A DNA stretch of 46,510 bases, taken from the IMG/VR virus record IMGVR_UViG_3300031711_000312, positions 1 to 46,510 of that record. One strand, 5' to 3'. The position numbers and the translations under genes are program-made. This DNA is from a virus. The notes under the pieces are model-generated. The model saw only the letters and a program-made list of their open reading frames with translations. It was not told the origin of the DNA and made no database searches. Positions 43,748-46,510 of this stretch are shown one piece after another. Numbering within the stretch: the first letter of the stretch is position 1; each line of letters starts with the position of its first letter.

Positions 43748-44080
43748 ATGAAGAGGATTCAACTCGGCGCGATCGTGTTCATGGGAAAGGAAACCCCGGT
43801 CGCTGCCACACTTGTCAGCACTGTCAAAACCACTCCCGAAATTTCGGGGCAGATGGGGTGGGGTTTCGACGGCACTTACAAGCGCATGAAGATCGTTACG
43901 CGCCTTGAAGCTGCCGAAAAGTCGAACGCCGACCATGTGGACCTCGAAGACGCTGACTACGATCTCCTCATAAAGATCGTGACCCAAGACGCGCGCTATA
44001 TGGCCGTCGATCAAGGCATCGTCGATCTTGTAAACCGCGTCCGGAACGCGGCTGACCCCGAAGTTCTGCAGGCCGCTTAG
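43748..44080 (+). CDS. Hypothetical protein after the tail fibre
   Basis: 110 aa from the ATG at 43748, AAGGAG 6 bases upstream; a longer frame to 43700 overlaps the fibre gene. Beta/alpha mix (IQLGAIVFMGKETPVAATLV; LLIKIVTQDARYMAVDQGIV), no family recognised. Followed by a terminator. Confidence 0.6.
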   Translation: MKRIQLGAIVFMGKETPVAATLVSTVKTTPEISGQMGWGFDGTYKRMKIVTRLEAAEKSNADHVDLEDADYDLLIKIVTQDARYMAVDQGIVDLVNRVRNAADPEVLQAA

Positions 44081-44107
44081 CGGCAGTCAATCTCCAAAAG
44101 TCTACCC

Positions 44108-44134
44108 GCCCGGCCCGAGTGCCGGGCTTTTTGT
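44108..44134 (+). terminator. Rho-independent terminator before the lysis genes
   Basis: GCCCGGC (44108-44114), loop of 6, GCCGGGC (44121-44127), then TTTTTGTT. Confidence 0.82.
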
Positions 44135-44148
44135 TGAGAGAAACAACG

Positions 44149-44571
44149 ATGCAGAGCTATTGCGGCCCCATCGCCGGGGCACCGTGGGACGTGAAGCGCT
44201 GGCCGCATTTCACCGCGCGTGAAATAGCGTGCCCGTGCTGCGGCGAGATCATGATCTGGCCCGAGGCGCTCGATGCGATCGAGCGTGTTCGGCAGGATCT
44301 CGGCGAGCCGACCCGTATCAATTCCGGGCACCGCTGCGCGCTTCACAATGCGCATATCGGCGGCGCGCCGCTGTCGCTTCACAAACGCTTGGCGTTCGAC
44401 GTGGCACTTGCCGGGCACGACCCGGCGTCCCTTCTCGCGGCGGCGCGCAGGGCCGGCTTCACCGGCTACGGCTTCGGCCAGACGTTTCTTCATCTCGATA
44501 CGCGGGCCAGGCCCGCGCAGTGGTTCTATGGCGAAAGGAGCAAGGCAAAATGGACATCGGTTCTGTCTTAG
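44149..44571 (+). CDS. M15-family peptidase endolysin
   Basis: 140 aa from the ATG at 44149. Peptidase M15A layout: HFTAREIACPCCGE at the N-terminus, then RINSGHRCALHNAHIGGAPL, SLHKRLAFDVA (zinc His and Asp) and FLHLDTR (second zinc His). These enzymes cut cross-linked peptidoglycan at cell lysis. First gene of the lysis block; its end overlaps the holin-like gene by 22 bases. Confidence 0.87.
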   Translation: MQSYCGPIAGAPWDVKRWPHFTAREIACPCCGEIMIWPEALDAIERVRQDLGEPTRINSGHRCALHNAHIGGAPLSLHKRLAFDVALAGHDPASLLAAARRAGFTGYGFGQTFLHLDTRARPAQWFYGERSKAKWTSVLS

Positions 44572-45017
44572 ACGCGGGCTTGTCGGGTGGGCTTTTCGGT
44601 CTTCTCGGAAACGTCGTCGGCAAGGTCATCGGCATTTTCGAGGCGAAACAGACATTCGTCCAAAAGAAAGAGGAATGGGCGCACGAAGAGCGTCTGCTGG
44701 ACATGCAGACCAAGGCAAAAGCCGAGGAGACCGAGCAGGAACTAGCGGTCACGGCATCGTCAGGATCGTGGGGCGGCCTGACCGAAAGCCTCAAATCGGA
44801 GGTTTCGATCGGGTCGACCTATCCGTGGGTCAATGCGGTGCGCGCTCTGGTGCGGCCGGCGCTGACGATGGGGCTGGCCGGATTCCTCTGCGCGGCGTTC
44901 TTCGCGATGACGCCCGGCGACATCGATCGCGCCTACGTGGCGGACTCGCTCGTCTTCGCGGCCGTGACCGCGATCGTGTGGTGGTTCGGCGACCGTGCAC
45001 CGAAGAAAACGCGATAG
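44550..45017 (+). CDS. Holin-like membrane protein
   Basis: 155 aa, AAAGGAG upstream within the endolysin gene. A hydrophobic Gly-rich N-terminus (LDAGLSGGLFGLLGNVVGKV), a charged coiled-coil (QKKEEWAHEERLLDMQTKAK) and two C-terminal TM helices (ALTMGLAGFLCAAFFAM and LVFAAVTAIVWWFGD). Pairing with the M15 enzyme and size support a holin-type role. Confidence 0.7.
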   Translation: MDIGSVLDAGLSGGLFGLLGNVVGKVIGIFEAKQTFVQKKEEWAHEERLLDMQTKAKAEETEQELAVTASSGSWGGLTESLKSEVSIGSTYPWVNAVRALVRPALTMGLAGFLCAAFFAMTPGDIDRAYVADSLVFAAVTAIVWWFGDRAPKKTR

Positions 45018-45035
45018 CGAAGAGGAGAGCTATAG

Positions 45036-45290
45036 ATGGCCGCAGGCGATAACGCACATGCCTCATACCGCGAGAGGCTCGCTCGACTGGAAGAGGCAGT
45101 TGCGACGATCAAGTCCAACCAGGAGAGCCAAGATCAGAAGCTGACATCGATCAAGACGACGCTCGACCAGATGACCGGCGGCAAGAAAATGCTGCTAGCG
45201 ATCTTCGCCATCGTTGGTGCGATCGGCGCGGTCATCGGCGCAACTGCCACATTCATAACGGCAGCGGCGAAAGGGATGTTGCGCCCCTAG
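45036..45290 (+). CDS. Small coiled-coil/TM protein, second holin or lysis regulator
   Basis: 84 aa, GAGGAGAG upstream. Coiled-coil (RERLARLEEAVATIKSNQES) followed by one TM helix (MLLAIFAIVGAIGAVIGATA) and a short basic tail. Typical of small phage proteins encoded next to holins (XhlA/hemolysin-like layout). Exact role not determinable. Confidence 0.65.
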   Translation: MAAGDNAHASYRERLARLEEAVATIKSNQESQDQKLTSIKTTLDQMTGGKKMLLAIFAIVGAIGAVIGATATFITAAAKGMLRP

Positions 45291-45408
45291 CGCATCCTAA
45301 ATTGCGAACCTGCCCTTGCTACCCCCGGTCTCGCCGACGGGCACACGAATTGTGAAACCGTGCAACCGGTGCGACGCTCGCAGCTAGATTGTCGCGGAGG
45401 AGAATCCG

Positions 45409-45867
45409 ATGCCACGCAAGAAACAGCGCAAAGGGCAGCAGGGAGAGCATCGCCTGCTCATGTTTGAGATCAAGGAATGGGAGCCGAGCTATTCTTTTTC
45501 GACAAATCACCAGAAATACGCCGAAACAGACTATTCGGAATATGCGGAACTTCACTTGAAGACGGTTTGCATATACCCGGACAAATTTGCCGGACGCTCC
45601 GCAAGCATGGACATATCGAGCCGCAGGGGGCTCCTTATTCCCTTTGACCCGCGTCGCGATCCACGCGATAAGCCGACCGAGATAGGCTTGCTTGAACTCC
45701 CACCTTCCGGAGGCAGATTCTACGGCGGTGTGCCGCATGAAACGATGTCGTTTCTGCTGTCGGGGCTTGTCGCGGAGAGGTTCCGGTATGTGACCCTATC
45801 GGGAAACAGCTTGCCGCGTAGTGCTTTCTTTTGCACCGAATTTGGCTTCCAGCGCACGTCGGATTAA
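45409..45867 (+). CDS. Hypothetical protein
   Basis: 152 aa, GGAGGAG 7 bases before the ATG. Basic N-terminus (MPRKKQRKGQQGEHRLL), then aromatic and charged residues (EWEPSYSFSTNHQKYAETDY), GLLIPFDPRRDPRDKPTEIG and HETMSFLLSGLVAERFRYV. No domain recognised. Not part of a standard lysis module; may be phage cargo. Confidence 0.6.
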   Translation: MPRKKQRKGQQGEHRLLMFEIKEWEPSYSFSTNHQKYAETDYSEYAELHLKTVCIYPDKFAGRSASMDISSRRGLLIPFDPRRDPRDKPTEIGLLELPPSGGRFYGGVPHETMSFLLSGLVAERFRYVTLSGNSLPRSAFFCTEFGFQRTSD

Positions 45868-46008
45868 AGCGCGTCCCTGCGGGATCTGGCTCTAGGCGTT
45901 GCCCCGAACCCGCAAGCGGTTTCGGCCATTCGGTAACGATCCCTCGCGCCGATCAGAAATTGGTCACATTCTTTGCGGGCTTGCTCACTTCGGAGTGGAG
46001 CCCGACCT

Positions 46009-46245
46009 CTAGCCCTCGCAGATCAGCCTTTGGGCGGGGTGGCCAAGGGTCAGGATCGAACGGCCGATCGCCGCGACGAGCCTGCGCTTGCCGCAATCGG
46101 GGCAAGTGTCGCCTTCGTGCCAGCGTTTGAACCAGACCATGACCGCCCCCCATCCTTGATCGCGAGGCTTCGGTGACGGGCGCACCGGCTTCTCAACAGG
46201 TAGTGGCTGGACTTCGAGCTGATTTTGTTCTTCAATTGTTCTCAT
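46009..46245 (-). CDS. Small protein with CxxC motif
   Basis: 78 aa on the - strand. A CPDCGKRRLVAAIGR segment near residues 48-62 suggests a zinc-binding knuckle with a lone further Cys near the end. Pro-rich N-terminal half. No strong ribosome-binding site. Start region overlaps that of a divergent + strand frame. Could mark the end of the prophage's rightward transcription unit. Confidence 0.45.
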   Translation of the reverse strand: MRTIEEQNQLEVQPLPVEKPVRPSPKPRDQGWGAVMVWFKRWHEGDTCPDCGKRRLVAAIGRSILTLGHPAQRLICEG

Positions 46246-46510
46246 GCTCTATCCAACGGATTTCACCCGACACACGCCGATGACGGAGGAGGAGGCCGTC
46301 AATGCGATCCACATGGCAGTGCTGCTCAAGCTGCGGTTCTTGTGCGCCGTGAAGGGAAAATCGATGGAAGATCAGTTGCGCGCGTCCGGCGTCAATTGGT
46401 TTGCTCGGGAGGTCGCCGAACAGCTGACCTTGAGCAACGTCGCTCTGTTCAAGGGACCGCCATCGGGCCACCACAGCACCTCCGGCCATAGCGATGTGCA
46501 GATGCCTTGA
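46244..46510 (+). CDS. Hypothetical protein at window edge
   Basis: 88 aa from 46244 or, more likely, 75 aa from the ATG at 46280 (MTEEEAVNAIHMAVLLKLRF). The N-terminal helix is amphipathic; the C-terminus is Gly/His/Ser-rich (PSGHHSTSGHSD). The TGA is the last codon in the window. Neither start has a clear ribosome-binding site. Confidence 0.45.
   Translation: MLYPTDFTRHTPMTEEEAVNAIHMAVLLKLRFLCAVKGKSMEDQLRASGVNWFAREVAEQLTLSNVALFKGPPSGHHSTSGHSDVQMP

Larger units (their letters stand above)
6206..46510. mobile_element. Temperate siphophage-type prophage (right end not seen)
   Basis: An integrase, repressor/Cro divergent switch, SF3 helicase, lambda-type terminase and head genes, tape measure, GTA-like tail tip, tail fibre, M15 endolysin and holin-like genes follow in standard phage order. 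Two cargo insertions (14053-15501 and 30060-32149) are richer in A+T. The left limit is set by the integrase; genes at 45409-46510 may still be phage or may be host. All structural genes appear intact, so the prophage could be functional. Confidence 0.85.

Overview
The window looks like part of an alphaproteobacterial chromosome, probably Hyphomicrobiales (Rhizobiales). The DNA is GC-rich, and the tail-tip genes (DUF2460, DUF2163, NlpC/P60 and GTA-TIM 'megatron') are those of alphaproteobacterial siphophages and gene transfer agents. No rRNA, tRNA or core housekeeping gene is present, so genus cannot be read from it.

Layout. (1) 1-5904: a restriction-modification island on the + strand with chained stop/start overlaps: two different C5-cytosine methyltransferases, an unrecognised protein, a McrB-like AAA ATPase, a McrC-like PD-(D/E)XK protein and a Vsr-type mismatch endonuclease. 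Gene content and order recall BsuMI/LlaJI-type systems. (2) 6206-9352, - strand: the lysogeny arm of a prophage, running from a CI-like repressor through a degenerate HD-domain protein and three small proteins to a tyrosine integrase. (3) 9447-13849, + strand: early/replication arm with a Cro-like regulator, small ORFs, a zinc-ribbon protein and an SF3 (D5-type) helicase, followed by a cluster of CTCCCTGCCTCCC repeats. (4) 14053-15501: a lower-GC cargo gene fusing pentapeptide repeats to a two-TM ion-channel-like domain. (5) 15747-18411: four short transcription units (HTH regulator, 153-aa protein plus 28-aa membrane peptide, 211-aa protein, 237-aa protein) sharing one promoter/operator architecture; three also share a 5' leader hairpin. 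(6) 18820-29994: lambda-type packaging and head genes, then tail tube. (7) 30060-32149: a second cargo block (membrane protein and HEPN-like protein) inside the tail module. (8) 32483-43737: tail chaperones with a canonical A-AAA-AAC -1 frameshift site, tape measure, GTA-like baseplate and tail fibre. (9) 43748-45867: a small protein, M15 endolysin, holin-like proteins and small ORFs. The right end of the prophage is not identifiable.

How it works together. A 15-bp palindrome (TTGCGA-N3-TCGCAA) occurs three times between repressor and Cro-like gene and at least twice before the HD-integrase operon. One repressor could thus hold both the lytic promoter and the integrase operon. Head and tail genes are consistent with a temperate siphovirus that has lambda-like packaging and a GTA-like tail tip. 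The most novel item is the four-unit mini-regulon at 15.7-18.4 kb, with identical 17-bp promoter spacing and a TGTCC/GGACA palindrome over each -10, one copy preceding a small HTH gene that may control the others. The cargo genes and the adjoining restriction island suggest a stack of anti-phage functions, but this is inference.
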